In this document: in pieces, positions 9,148-17,907 of the stretch
How positions within the stretch are numbered: the stretch's first letter is position 1
Layout of the letters: every line of letters starts with the position of its first letter
Assembly (NCBI GenBank): GCA_002720095.2
Contig: PBGP02000004.1
Span: 1 to 39,705 of the forward strand
Source: Methanobacteriota archaeon
Lineage (GTDB): Archaea > Thermoplasmatota > Poseidoniia > Poseidoniales > Poseidoniaceae
DNA length: 39,705 nucleotides
Reading direction: 5' to 3'
Position numbers and translations under genes: made by a program
Notes under the pieces: model-generated
What the model was told of the DNA's origin: nothing
What the model saw: only the letters and a program-made list of their open reading frames with translations
Database searches by the model: none

Positions 9148-10164
9148 TCAATATTCTTGGCTAAATGCTTGAATTGGAGTACCTAGGTGTCTTGTTTTGG
9201 AAGAATTACAAATTAATATTTCGTCATTAACTTTTAATTCTGTAACCGAAATAGGTTTATGATTAAATTTAATTAATCTAACAGTTTCAGCTTGTTGAAG
9301 AATCATTTCACCTTCGACTCCATCTTCTGAAATCCATTTAATTCTAATTAATGGTCTTCTTTCAAGTTTAATTCTTCCGATATTGACAATTCTTGTGCTT
9401 CCTTTTTCATTAACAATCATTATCTCATCTCCTGATTTTAACTCGCTCAGATATTTACTGTTCATGTCACTTAAAATAGTGTATGAATGGAGACTTCCTG
9501 CATTAATCCTAAAGGGTCTGGTTGGAACAAATTTTGAATTAATTGTTTCTGCATGAATTAATGCAAGACTTTTAGAAAATGAACCACAGAGAATACCTTC
9601 TCCCTCATCTAGAAAACTCGTAGTGTCAATACAGACTCGATCGCCTATTCCCTGAGGAGATATTTCAGAAATTTTGCCAGTTTTTATCATTAAATTAGAT
9701 GAAACTGTGGTTGTTAAATTTTTTTCAATTGGCTCAAGCCTCTGAGATTTAGTTATTATGGCTAATTCTACAAGTTCAGGCTTTGTAACCAATGCGTCAA
9801 CACCGATTTCTAGTGCAAATGCAATTGCCGTTAAATCGATTTCATTATCAACAATAGCGGCTATTTTAGTGCCAGAATTTTGAGCAGCAGCTATTAAATT
9901 TTCACAAGGAATCATTTTCCAATTCTTACAATTAATTAATATCCATTCAACAGTGCCAATCAGAGAAACAGCCTCATTTTGATCATTACCATCTGAAATC
10001 TCTACCATTTTTCCAATTTTTTTTTTATTCCTACTTATGATATTATCTTTATCTAGAAAAATATCTGATGCCTCATTTTCGTTTAATTTATTAGTTAATA
10101 CGTAATCAAATCCTGAATTAATTTGAATCCTTGTCTCATCAATGCAATTAAGCCATATTTCCAT
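9148..10164 (-). CDS. aroB': 3-dehydroquinate synthase II (archaeal type)
   Basis: Converts 2-amino-3,7-dideoxy-D-threo-hept-6-ulosonate to 3-dehydroquinate by NAD-dependent oxidative deamination and cyclisation, the archaeal alternative to bacterial AroB. The 338 residues match the family's usual length. Diagnostic stretches are GILCGSFSKSLALIHAET, RPFRINAGSLHSY, YLSELKSGDEIM and VNIGRIKLERRPLIRI. ATG 10164 has GAGTGAT upstream, inside the end of the ADH synthase gene, and the two genes are separated by only 4 bases, so they are surely co-transcribed. Confidence 0.95.
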   Translation of the reverse strand: MEIWLNCIDETRIQINSGFDYVLTNKLNENEASDIFLDKDNIISRNKKKIGKMVEISDGNDQNEAVSLIGTVEWILINCKNWKMIPCENLIAAAQNSGTKIAAIVDNEIDLTAIAFALEIGVDALVTKPELVELAIITKSQRLEPIEKNLTTTVSSNLMIKTGKISEISPQGIGDRVCIDTTSFLDEGEGILCGSFSKSLALIHAETINSKFVPTRPFRINAGSLHSYTILSDMNSKYLSELKSGDEIMIVNEKGSTRIVNIGRIKLERRPLIRIKWISEDGVEGEMILQQAETVRLIKFNHKPISVTELKVNDEILICNSSKTRHLGTPIQAFSQEY

Positions 10165-10168
10165 GCAA

Positions 10169-10909
10169 TCACTCTTTGTGTATCAATTCTGAGATTTTCA
10201 GACACCGTTCCTCAACATCTTCTGAGGCAAATATTTGTCTGCCCATACAAACACCACTTGCCCCAGAATTAATTGCATCTTCGATTAAATTCAGTAAAGA
10301 ATCGAAATCTCCTTTCAATTCACCTCCAGCAATTAAAACAGGAATTGGAACAGATCTACATACTTCGGAAAACGACTCTTTATCTCCAGTCCAAGGAACT
10401 TTGACAATATCGCATCCTAATTCAAATGCTAACCTAACTGCGTGACTTACACCTTTTGTAATGTCTTTGTCATCGATTTTAAGATTAACACCTCTTGGAT
10501 AAACCATCCCTAGTAGTGGCATTTCTTGTTCATGTGCTTGTCTAGAAATTTCTCCCATTCTTTCTATCATTTCAGATTCGTAATTAGAACCCAAATTTAT
10601 CTGAGCACTAACTCCAATTGCTCCACGCATTTTTGCCTCGATAACTGAACCTGTTAATACTTTATTATCTGCTTTTTTTCCACCATGTATGGTTGAAGCA
10701 CTGACGTGCATTATGAAATTATTTTTTTGTTTATAATGACTAACTACGCCCTTGTGTGCAATAATAGCATCTGCAATAGATAATTGTGGGATAAGTTCTG
10801 AAAGATTTTCTAATCCTTTTTCTGGAAATTTGGAAAGAGCATGATCGATAGGGACGAAAAGTCCTTTTCCATTCGGTAATAATTTTTTCAATCTTTGACT
10901 TTTCCCCAT
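10169..10909 (-). CDS. aroA': 2-amino-3,7-dideoxy-D-threo-hept-6-ulosonate (ADH) synthase
   Basis: First committed step of the archaeal 3-dehydroquinate route: a class I aldolase condensing L-aspartate semialdehyde with a 6-deoxy-5-ketofructose-type sugar. The 246-residue TIM barrel shows FVPIDHALSKFPEKGL near the N-terminus, and the Schiff-base region VKVPWTGD with Lys following DIV (about residue 175). The end AINSGASGVCMGRQIF is the typical phosphate-binding strand of this family. It resembles fructose-bisphosphate aldolase FbaB-type enzymes, but adjacency to DHQ synthase II makes the ADH role far more likely. ATG 10909 lies 26 bases from a TATA-like element, so the operon may be leaderless. 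Confidence 0.94.
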   Translation of the reverse strand: MGKSQRLKKLLPNGKGLFVPIDHALSKFPEKGLENLSELIPQLSIADAIIAHKGVVSHYKQKNNFIMHVSASTIHGGKKADNKVLTGSVIEAKMRGAIGVSAQINLGSNYESEMIERMGEISRQAHEQEMPLLGMVYPRGVNLKIDDKDITKGVSHAVRLAFELGCDIVKVPWTGDKESFSEVCRSVPIPVLIAGGELKGDFDSLLNLIEDAINSGASGVCMGRQIFASEDVEERCLKISELIHKE

Positions 10910-10929
10910 AAATAGTCCGAGATATCGCT

Positions 10930-10941
10930 TTATTATTTATG
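10930..10941 (-). promoter_or_regulatory. putative TATA box of the shikimate operon
   Basis: CATAAATAATAA on the minus strand is centred about 26 bases before ATG 10909, the spacing for a leaderless archaeal transcript. It shares a 90-base divergent spacer with the CD36-like operon. Confidence 0.5.
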
Positions 10942-10968
10942 CACCGCATATAGAATTATTCTAGTCAA

Positions 10969-10976
10969 CTTTTATG
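10969..10976 (+). promoter_or_regulatory. putative TATA box of the CD36-like/ABC operon
   Basis: CTTTTATG is centred about 27 bases before the GTG at 11000, consistent with leaderless initiation. No Shine-Dalgarno is visible before that GTG. Confidence 0.45.
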
Positions 10977-10999
10977 ATGTTAATCTTCTCGGGTATTAT

Positions 11000-13186
11000 G
11001 TGTCACAAACAAATCTTGCTAAAGGTTTAATCGTTCTTGGGATATTTCTGCTCGTTTTCACAATCCCTCTATCAGTTATGGCGACTTTTTTAGTACAAGG
11101 AACTATTGATTCTGCTAGTGTCAGGACTGCTGAAAATACATGGGAGTCTGAATCTTGGTTAATTTCTGTAGATTATCGAGACTACTATGCATATGATGTT
11201 ACCAATGTAGACGAAATAAACGAATTCCCAAGTGGTTGGTCAATTTCTCCCAATTTTGAACTAAAAGGTCCTTTCACCTATAAGGTAACAACTGAGAGAG
11301 TATTTGTGTCTCATAATTCATCTCAAGGAACTTATGAATACACAGAATCTACATCATTTGAAAGTTGTTTCGAGGTAGATTGTGATGGGAGAGAACGAGG
11401 TGAAAATCCTGAGCAATTAATCTCAAACCTAAATGTTCCATACGCTACTCTCAGGGTTGCTACTTTACCTAAAGCATTTGAATTAATCAGGGAAGCTATG
11501 GAATCAAGTTTCGCAGTGAAAATGCTAAAAGATTATGATTACGATACAGAATTTAAATCGTGGTTTTCAACAGAAGAAGATTTTGATAATTTTTTAAACG
11601 GAGGAGATGGTACTAGAAATCCAACAGGAATTCTGGCTGAAGGACCTACGAATGAACCAATTTATTTCGGAGTAAGAAATTTTGTTGAATCTGCAACATC
11701 AGACAAACAAAAAACGATGTCAGATTATGCAATAATAAATTCTACTGGAATGGATAGTATCATAGAATTAACTGGAAATTGGCTAAATGACGTATACTCG
11801 ATTGAAGTTGATGGAACATATTTGGTCGACGATTCAGGAACAGCATATCCAGAAAATGCAACTGAAAACATTACTGCGTCTGATTATGCTAACCTATCTT
11901 TTGGAGGAGTTGACCCAATTGATGGTTCATTACATCTACTAGGATTAAATAACGGTGGTTTTCTAGACATTGATCGAACTATAAATCTTGGTAACAATTT
12001 ATCAGGTCATGTTTTGGACCTTATGTCTACAACTACAGGTTCAGCAGGATTTGTTTACATGTCTCTTTCTGGATTTACTCCTCCAATGACTGATGTCAGT
12101 GGACCTACATATGGCCCTGGAGGGTTAGAAATTCCAAAATATACAGGTTTCTCAGCATATGTGGATGATGCTTGGCAGGGTTACGCATTGGAATATTTAA
12201 CAATGAACGTAATCTTCAACGATTTAGTACCGCGATATTTAGAAGGAATTGGTTCTGAACGTTGGTCAACTCTTTCTATGAATGAATGGCTTTTTGGCTG
12301 GCATGATCCCGCAACTGCCTTCACATTAGGTGGTTCTTCTGATAACTACTCTACAGGGTGGTTTTCTTTAGATGCAAATTCAAGTTTTTATGTCAATCCT
12401 GAATTAGCAGAATTAGGGGTGCTCGGGCCTGAAAACCCATCATCATGGATTGTTAGAGATACGGGGGAATATAATCTTGAAAAGTTAGACAAATTATATA
12501 CTATAAATAATCTTTCAGAATTAGACTGGCATTCTAAAGAGATGTACGAAGGAACATACGGCATTGTTGAATGGGAACCTAATGGTTTGAGGTATGCTAG
12601 TGGCGGGTGGGTTGATGGAACAAACATTAATTGTGAAGATAATGATGTTTTGAAATATAACTTAGCAGGATTCCTAGTTCCTGACATTCCCTGTGTAGGA
12701 TATTCCGATGTTAAAGGAATTGAAGCACTACATTACAGTATTGAAACTAATGCTACAGAAAGACCAATTCAAGCAAAATTACTCAACACAAAAACACTTC
12801 TTGATGCATTACCAGGGTCAATCCCTCTTTATTTTGACGCTAAGGCAGACATTTATGCGGAACCTAAATCTGGGTATATCATTAAAGGTGATGTTGTGAG
12901 TACATTTTACATTGATGTTGAAGCTTTAAACGACCCAAGTAAAGAAAGTCCTGTTAATACAGATGAACTCCAACCAGTTTTCATAATTGAAGTACACCCT
13001 GAATTAAACGATGATCAAGCAGATACCATCAAAAGTCAGATTTACACTAATCAGAACTTAATTACTTGGTGGACAAATTTTGATACACCCTTTGATTTTA
13101 TACTACCACTACTGGTAATTACAAGTTCTACTAGTTTCTTCTTCGCTAGTAGGAATTTGATTGAAAACGTTAAAGAGGAGGAATAA
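11000..13186 (+). CDS. two-TM ectodomain protein with CD36/LIMP-2-like motifs
   Basis: A 728-residue protein with one TM near each end (about 9-33 and 697-717), short cytoplasmic termini and a large outer domain, the topology of the CD36/SR-B/LIMP-2 family. Motifs also match human CD36 as I recall it: YRDYYAYDVTNVDE (59-72) against YRQFWIFDVQNPQE, KGPFTYKV (89-96) against RGPYTYRV, NEWLFGWHDP (428-437) against RELLWGYRDP, and later IPLYFDAKAD...FYIDVEA against VYISLPHFLY...TYLDIEP, all in the same order. An insertion of roughly 190 residues separates the second and third motifs. Known CD36 relatives bind and channel lipids. The start is GTG 11000. The ABC ATPase follows directly. Assignment is by motif reading; a DUF3068/PorA-like family of similar topology is the main alternative. 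Confidence 0.6.
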   Translation: MSQTNLAKGLIVLGIFLLVFTIPLSVMATFLVQGTIDSASVRTAENTWESESWLISVDYRDYYAYDVTNVDEINEFPSGWSISPNFELKGPFTYKVTTERVFVSHNSSQGTYEYTESTSFESCFEVDCDGRERGENPEQLISNLNVPYATLRVATLPKAFELIREAMESSFAVKMLKDYDYDTEFKSWFSTEEDFDNFLNGGDGTRNPTGILAEGPTNEPIYFGVRNFVESATSDKQKTMSDYAIINSTGMDSIIELTGNWLNDVYSIEVDGTYLVDDSGTAYPENATENITASDYANLSFGGVDPIDGSLHLLGLNNGGFLDIDRTINLGNNLSGHVLDLMSTTTGSAGFVYMSLSGFTPPMTDVSGPTYGPGGLEIPKYTGFSAYVDDAWQGYALEYLTMNVIFNDLVPRYLEGIGSERWSTLSMNEWLFGWHDPATAFTLGGSSDNYSTGWFSLDANSSFYVNPELAELGVLGPENPSSWIVRDTGEYNLEKLDKLYTINNLSELDWHSKEMYEGTYGIVEWEPNGLRYASGGWVDGTNINCEDNDVLKYNLAGFLVPDIPCVGYSDVKGIEALHYSIETNATERPIQAKLLNTKTLLDALPGSIPLYFDAKADIYAEPKSGYIIKGDVVSTFYIDVEALNDPSKESPVNTDELQPVFIIEVHPELNDDQADTIKSQIYTNQNLITWWTNFDTPFDFILPLLVITSSTSFFFASRNLIENVKEEE
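13175..13181 (+). promoter_or_regulatory. strong Shine-Dalgarno deciding the ABC ATPase start
   Basis: GAGGAGG sits 6 bases before ATG 13188, inside the last codons of the CD36-like gene. It identifies ATG 13188 rather than the in-frame ATG at 13161 as the start and shows translational coupling. Confidence 0.8.
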
Positions 13187-13187
13187 T

Positions 13188-13865
13188 ATGACTTTAATTG
13201 AGTTGAAAAACCTAAAAAGACATTATGAAATGTCTTCAGAGACTGTAAAAGCACTTGACGGTATAGACTTGAAAATTGAAGAGGGTGAACGAGTAATTTT
13301 ACTTGGTCCTTCTGGATCTGGAAAAACAACACTTTTGAATTGTATCTCTGCATTGGACATACCTACAGATGGGAGTTATATTTTCGGAGGTAAAACTGTA
13401 CCAAGGGATAAGTCAGAGCAGATGACAACATTTAGAAGAGAAAATATTGGTTACGTTTTTCAATTTTTTAATCTACTTCAAGACTTGACAGTTCTTGAAA
13501 ATATTTTACTGATTCAAGAATTATCTGGTGAAAAAGATCAAGATAGAGCTATTAATCTGCTCAAACTTGTAGGCCTAGAAGACGAAATTGATAGATTCCC
13601 TGCTGAAATTAGCGGAGGACAGCAACAACGTGTTGCAATAGCCCGAAGTATTGCTAAAAAACCTAAATTACTACTTGGTGACGAACTCACAGGAAATTTA
13701 GATTCTGAAACATCTACAAAAGTAATGAATACTTTGGTAAGTGCATGTGAATCAGAAAAGATTACTGCTATTTTTGTAACACATGATGAATCTTTAATAC
13801 AATTTGCCACACGTGTGATTAGAATTGATAGTGGCAAAATAATCTCAGATGAAAAAGTATCTTGA
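13188..13865 (+). CDS. ABC transporter ATPase, LolD/MacB (FtsE-like) type
   Basis: Energises the FtsX-type permease encoded next. The 225-residue protein has Walker A GPSGSGKT (40-47), the Q-loop region VFQFFNLLQDLTVLEN typical of LolD/MacB, signature ISGGQQQRVAIARS (141-154), Walker B LLLGDELTGNLDS with catalytic E166, and switch histidine VTHDE. The usual DEPTGNLD is DELTGNLD here, a Pro to Leu change just after the catalytic Glu. It starts 1 base after the stop of the CD36-like gene with a strong SD, and the permease starts 12 bases downstream with GAGG overlapping this gene's stop. This family powers mechanotransmission rather than classical pore transport. Substrate is not shown by the sequence. 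Confidence 0.93.
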   Translation: MTLIELKNLKRHYEMSSETVKALDGIDLKIEEGERVILLGPSGSGKTTLLNCISALDIPTDGSYIFGGKTVPRDKSEQMTTFRRENIGYVFQFFNLLQDLTVLENILLIQELSGEKDQDRAINLLKLVGLEDEIDRFPAEISGGQQQRVAIARSIAKKPKLLLGDELTGNLDSETSTKVMNTLVSACESEKITAIFVTHDESLIQFATRVIRIDSGKIISDEKVS

Positions 13866-13877
13866 TGAGGAATACAT

Positions 13878-16304
13878 ATGTCAATGCTTCTAACAAAAAG
13901 ACTTATGAGAAGTCTATGGAGAACGAAATTAAGACTTTTTGCTGTGGTGATGATGGTTACTATTGGAGTATTTGCTGGAATTTCCTTTGGTATGTATGCT
14001 AATGTTATTACAGACATGTATGATGAAACATATCTAGATGACGAAGACGGTGTAAATCTTCCAGACATTTGGATTAAAAACCCTGTTGGAAACTGGAATC
14101 AAACAACCTCAGATAGTTTATGTAAACTAATTGAAGAAGAATGGTCTAGCAATACTTTAAAGCTAGAAAATTGTGAATCAAGGTTAATTTTATCAGGTCT
14201 AATGTATCATGCTAATGAAAGTATGTCAGCAATATGGCATGGTATTGACGAAGGAAATATTGACCGTGTTTGGTTTCCAAAACATGATTGTTGTTCTGGA
14301 AGGTTAGCTGAGAGTGCAGATGAAATTGTGATTGATTATCATGTTGCAAAAGGATTGGAAATACAATTAAATGACACTGTTTCGCTAATAGCAGGACATG
14401 GTAAAGTTGATTACAATGTAGTGGGTATTGGACTTCATTCTAATCATTTTTACTTTGCTGAACCAGGATCGATAATTCCTGCTGAAGCGGGAACATTTGC
14501 AACAGGTTATTTGTCTGCCGAAGGTTTAGAAAAATTAGCGAATGTATCTAGTGGGACTAGTAATACTATTTTGGTTGATATAAAAGGAACACCATCTTAT
14601 AATCTTCTTTCAACAGATAAAAATGAAGGGCCGGAATTAGAGTCCATTATTCAAAACCTTACTCTCAGTCTTGGTAATCTGGAGGATATATCTGTAATAA
14701 TCCATGATCGATCAGGTCAAGAATCTGTCGAATTCCTAAGGGCAGATGTTGAAGGTGCCAAAAAAACATATCCATACGTTACAGGAATGATAGTAGTAAT
14801 CGCAGGTGTTACTATTTTCCTCAGTCTACAAAGATTAATTCAATCACAAGCCAAAGAAATCGCAGTACTAAGAACTCTAGGTATCCCTAGAGCCTCAATA
14901 ATGCAAGGATATATCATTGCTCCGTTGGTAATTGGTGGTTTCGGATCTCTAATTGGTGTCTTATTGGGATGGTATGTGGGTGGTCCAGGAATGTTGGGAT
15001 TCTATGAAGAAATCATCGGTCTTCCAATTCTTCTAGACACAGCTTCTAGTTCAATTATTTTTGAGAATGTAATTATTGCAATGATTATTGTGTTTTTCTC
15101 TGGAATTAGACCTGCCTGGCAGGCTTCTAGATTACAACCATTAGAAGTCTTTAGAGGAAAAAATGAGATAAGAATTTCTTCAAGATCTATTCAGAAGTTA
15201 ACTGCAAAACTTCCAGCAACGTTAGGACTAACAATACGCTCAAGTATACGAAAACCAATCCGTCTGGCATTTACATTTTTTGCATTGGGATTATCAATGG
15301 TTTTATTTGGAACCATGTTGATGATGATGGGATCAATGGAGGATATTTTTAGTCCTAATGATGGTTATGATGCCCAAATATTTATCCCTCCCGATGGTGA
15401 AGAAGAAATAATTAATTGGGCTAATACGAATAATGTTGAATATGAATTATTACTTCAATATCCTGGAACACCACAAGGAGATAATAGGCAATTTTTGATT
15501 TATGGATTAGACAAAATAGAAACTAAAGAATCTCAACTTAGTATGATGGGAATTGATTTGAAGGATGGAGAATTACCAATAATTTCTTCCGAAGTTTTTC
15601 AGGTTTTAATTGATGAAGGAACAGTTGAATTTTTAGATTGGAATATAGGTGACCAAGAAACAATTATGCTGGGTTCAACCCAACTAAAAGTAGAAATTTC
15701 TGGAATCACTAAAGGTGAAATGCAAAGAACAATATATTTTCATAGGGCTGATTTATCTCAGATAGTTGGTATTAATACTACGTCAGTATTACTTAGTTCT
15801 AGTGAGGATATTACGATTGATTCTGAATTAGAGGAATTATCCATTGGGATTACTACTACAGAAGATTTAAGAAAATCTATGGACACTATTATGGAACAAC
15901 AACAAGGGATTCTGTATTCAATGAATGCATTGGGATTATTGATGGCTTTCGCAGTTTTATTCAATACATTAGTGATGAATATTGCAGAAAGAGATTTTGA
16001 ATTATCAACGCTGAGGGTTTTAGGGGCACCAATTAATAAATTGGGAGTAATGCTCCTCGGTGAGCATTTATTTATTGGATTTATTGGTGGCATTATTGCT
16101 TGTTTTGCTTCCTTATTTATGGCAAATTTAATGATAGAATCATTCGTTCAATGGGCGTTTTACTTCACGATTGAACCTACTTTTTCTCAAATCATTACAA
16201 TTGGCGGAATTGTTGTTGGGATGGCCATTGCCCTCACTCCATTGGGGATGTGGAGAATTTACAAAATGAATTTAATAGAAAAAATCAAAGATATATCTCA
16301 ATGA
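13878..16304 (+). CDS. FtsX/MacB-type ABC permease, internally duplicated
   Basis: Membrane partner of the preceding ATPase, 808 residues. Two FtsX modules are visible. Module one has TM1 at about 20-42, an outer domain to about 295, then TMs at about 299-318, 345-372 and 390-412, with the coupling region LRTLGIPRASIMQG. Module two has a TM at about 462-487, an outer domain, then TMs at about 683-705, 733-755 and 771-793, with LRVLGAPINKLGVM. Eight TMs and two outer domains make a single-chain permease equivalent to a LolC-LolE pair. No bacterial-type peptidase or channel domain is fused. The gene context suggests it works with the CD36-like protein on a lipidic or protein substrate at the outer membrane face. 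Confidence 0.9.
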   Translation: MSMLLTKRLMRSLWRTKLRLFAVVMMVTIGVFAGISFGMYANVITDMYDETYLDDEDGVNLPDIWIKNPVGNWNQTTSDSLCKLIEEEWSSNTLKLENCESRLILSGLMYHANESMSAIWHGIDEGNIDRVWFPKHDCCSGRLAESADEIVIDYHVAKGLEIQLNDTVSLIAGHGKVDYNVVGIGLHSNHFYFAEPGSIIPAEAGTFATGYLSAEGLEKLANVSSGTSNTILVDIKGTPSYNLLSTDKNEGPELESIIQNLTLSLGNLEDISVIIHDRSGQESVEFLRADVEGAKKTYPYVTGMIVVIAGVTIFLSLQRLIQSQAKEIAVLRTLGIPRASIMQGYIIAPLVIGGFGSLIGVLLGWYVGGPGMLGFYEEIIGLPILLDTASSSIIFENVIIAMIIVFFSGIRPAWQASRLQPLEVFRGKNEIRISSRSIQKLTAKLPATLGLTIRSSIRKPIRLAFTFFALGLSMVLFGTMLMMMGSMEDIFSPNDGYDAQIFIPPDGEEEIINWANTNNVEYELLLQYPGTPQGDNRQFLIYGLDKIETKESQLSMMGIDLKDGELPIISSEVFQVLIDEGTVEFLDWNIGDQETIMLGSTQLKVEISGITKGEMQRTIYFHRADLSQIVGINTTSVLLSSSEDITIDSELEELSIGITTTEDLRKSMDTIMEQQQGILYSMNALGLLMAFAVLFNTLVMNIAERDFELSTLRVLGAPINKLGVMLLGEHLFIGFIGGIIACFASLFMANLMIESFVQWAFYFTIEPTFSQIITIGGIVVGMAIALTPLGMWRIYKMNLIEKIKDISQ

Positions 16305-16356
16305 TTATTCAATTATTGGGGAAAGTTAACAGTGATGAGCCTCTTCGCCGCAACAT

Positions 16357-16725
16357 ATGTGGATAGATTGGGTGGTAACCACAGTTGCAGTTGCTGCTTT
16401 AAGTTACGGAATGATTAAAATAATCCTTAAGAGAAATATTAGACTTTCAATGGTTGATAATGAAGATTTTAGGTCTAGTGCTGCATTGCTACATACTCAA
16501 TTTGGCAGGGCTAGGTTACGCTTGGATAGAAAATTAATCGAAGCAAAAAGGCTAGATGTATTCTCAAGATTAGAAAGAAGGAATAGAATCTTAGCGGAGT
16601 TAGAGGCCGAAAAAGAGTCTAATAAAACAGTCTCTGAAGACGGTACGCCTCTTACCACAATTGAAATTTTACGTCAGCGTAGACAAAAGAGAGAGGAATC
16701 CTTAGCAGCATCAGAGAGATATTAA
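16357..16725 (+). CDS. small single-TM protein with charged cytoplasmic tail
   Basis: A 122-residue protein with an N-terminal TM (about residues 4-22, WVVTTVAVAALSYGMIKII) and a Lys/Arg/Glu-rich tail that is probably helical (RLRLDRKLIEAKRLDVFSRL and onward). I do not recognise the family. It lies 52 bases after the permease on the same strand, so it may be the fourth gene of that operon, but no good Shine-Dalgarno precedes it and it could be independent. Its stop is 3 bases from the end of the convergent tryptophan dioxygenase gene. Confidence 0.7.
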   Translation: MWIDWVVTTVAVAALSYGMIKIILKRNIRLSMVDNEDFRSSAALLHTQFGRARLRLDRKLIEAKRLDVFSRLERRNRILAELEAEKESNKTVSEDGTPLTTIEILRQRRQKREESLAASERY

Positions 16726-16728
16726 AAA

Positions 16729-17814
16729 TTATTTAAAATCATATAATTCACTGTTTGAAATTGCAGGCAGAGCACTTTTCTTAATCAAGATTGTTCTTAC
16801 ACCCCATAAATCCTTAAAAATTCTATATTTTGTGGTCTCATCAAGATAGTCTACTCCAGATGAACCACCAGTTCCAACCCTTCTTCCGATTATTCTTTCT
16901 ACCATTCTAGCATGGTAGGTTCTAAAAATGACCATTGATTCCTCTAATTCTACAAATGAATCAATTAATTTTCTTGGCCAAGCTAGTAGTGGTAAGTCAC
17001 GATAAGCTTCAATAAACAAAAGTCCGGCCCTACCTCTGTTAGTTTTTCCTTCAGGACGTAAATATTCTCTTGCAGAAAGAATATTTGATTCAAATCTTGC
17101 TTCTAATGTCTCTATATCTACACTAGAATATTCTCCCATATTCTCTAATGTTTTTTTATTTTGATCAATCATAGAATCAAGATAATTATCTATAAATTCT
17201 TCGACAAATTTTTCATCATTTTTATCACTAATAAATGAACCTTGAATCGGAGTTCTTTCCAACCATTTCTTCAAAACATCGTCTAGACTAGGTTCTTTAA
17301 TTGTTTTTTCTAGTATTTTTAAACCTTTGAGGTATGTAGGATTTTCGTTAGCTAATTTTTTATAATGTTTCAGAGGATCCATCCCTTTGCTTCGATTATC
17401 ATTTTTAAGACCCATCAAAAACTCTAATTCTCTCATTTGCCAAGACTCAAATCCAGATGCTGTACCTAATTTATCTCTAAATACTAGAAAATCTTGTGGA
17501 CTTAGAGTCTCCATTACTTTCCATTGATTTGCCATTAGTCTACAAATTTCTGTGACTCTGTTTAGATGACCAACTACTTTAGGGATTTCTGCTTCTTCAA
17601 CGTGAGAACTCATCAACAAATTACGTGCACATCTTAATTCACTTAATATCAATTTAAACCATAGTTCAAAGATTTGATGAATTATAATGAAATGTGTTTC
17701 ATCATTATTTATTTCTCTTTCACAACCGATTTCTCCTGATTGTAATTCTAATAATTCATTCAACCTGAGATATTCAGAATATGTGAGTCTACTACCACCA
17801 GTGTAAGATGACAT
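16729..17814 (-). CDS. kynA: tryptophan 2,3-dioxygenase family protein
   Basis: Heme enzyme family that opens L-tryptophan to N-formylkynurenine, 361 residues. Family motifs are the N-terminal LTYSEYLRLNELLELQ, FIIIHQIFELWFKLILSEL, FRDKLGTASGFESWQMRELE with the substrate-binding Arg, the proximal heme ligand in YHARMVERIIG and the substrate-loop GTGGSSG. The distal position that is His in HDE.LF of known enzymes (H55 in Xanthomonas, H76 in human) is N37 here (NNDETHF), so activity may be altered. No other kynurenine pathway gene is in the window. It is a single gene, divergent from the 1119-residue surface protein and convergent with the small TM protein. Confidence 0.93.
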   Translation of the reverse strand: MSSYTGGSRLTYSEYLRLNELLELQSGEIGCEREINNDETHFIIIHQIFELWFKLILSELRCARNLLMSSHVEEAEIPKVVGHLNRVTEICRLMANQWKVMETLSPQDFLVFRDKLGTASGFESWQMRELEFLMGLKNDNRSKGMDPLKHYKKLANENPTYLKGLKILEKTIKEPSLDDVLKKWLERTPIQGSFISDKNDEKFVEEFIDNYLDSMIDQNKKTLENMGEYSSVDIETLEARFESNILSAREYLRPEGKTNRGRAGLLFIEAYRDLPLLAWPRKLIDSFVELEESMVIFRTYHARMVERIIGRRVGTGGSSGVDYLDETTKYRIFKDLWGVRTILIKKSALPAISNSELYDFK

Positions 17815-17873
17815 GACTCTAAGAATAGGTCTTATCTCTTAGTCGTATTGTTTTTTTAATTTTTATTAATCAT

Positions 17874-17885
17874 TAATAATATATC
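17874..17885 (+). promoter_or_regulatory. putative TATA box of the 1119-residue surface protein
   Basis: TAATAATATATC is centred about 28 bases before ATG 17908, the spacing expected for a leaderless archaeal mRNA. Confidence 0.5.
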
Positions 17886-17907
17886 TCGGATTAATCTCCC
17901 CAAATTA

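Noticed and set aside
10169-10909. Fructose-bisphosphate aldolase
   Set aside because: Sequence is similar in fold, but the 246-residue form next to DHQ synthase II is the ADH synthase of the archaeal shikimate route.
13188-16304. Macrolide or drug exporter of MacAB type
   Set aside because: No MacA adaptor or TolC-type partner is seen, the permease is duplicated like LolC-LolE, and the neighbour is a CD36-like protein.
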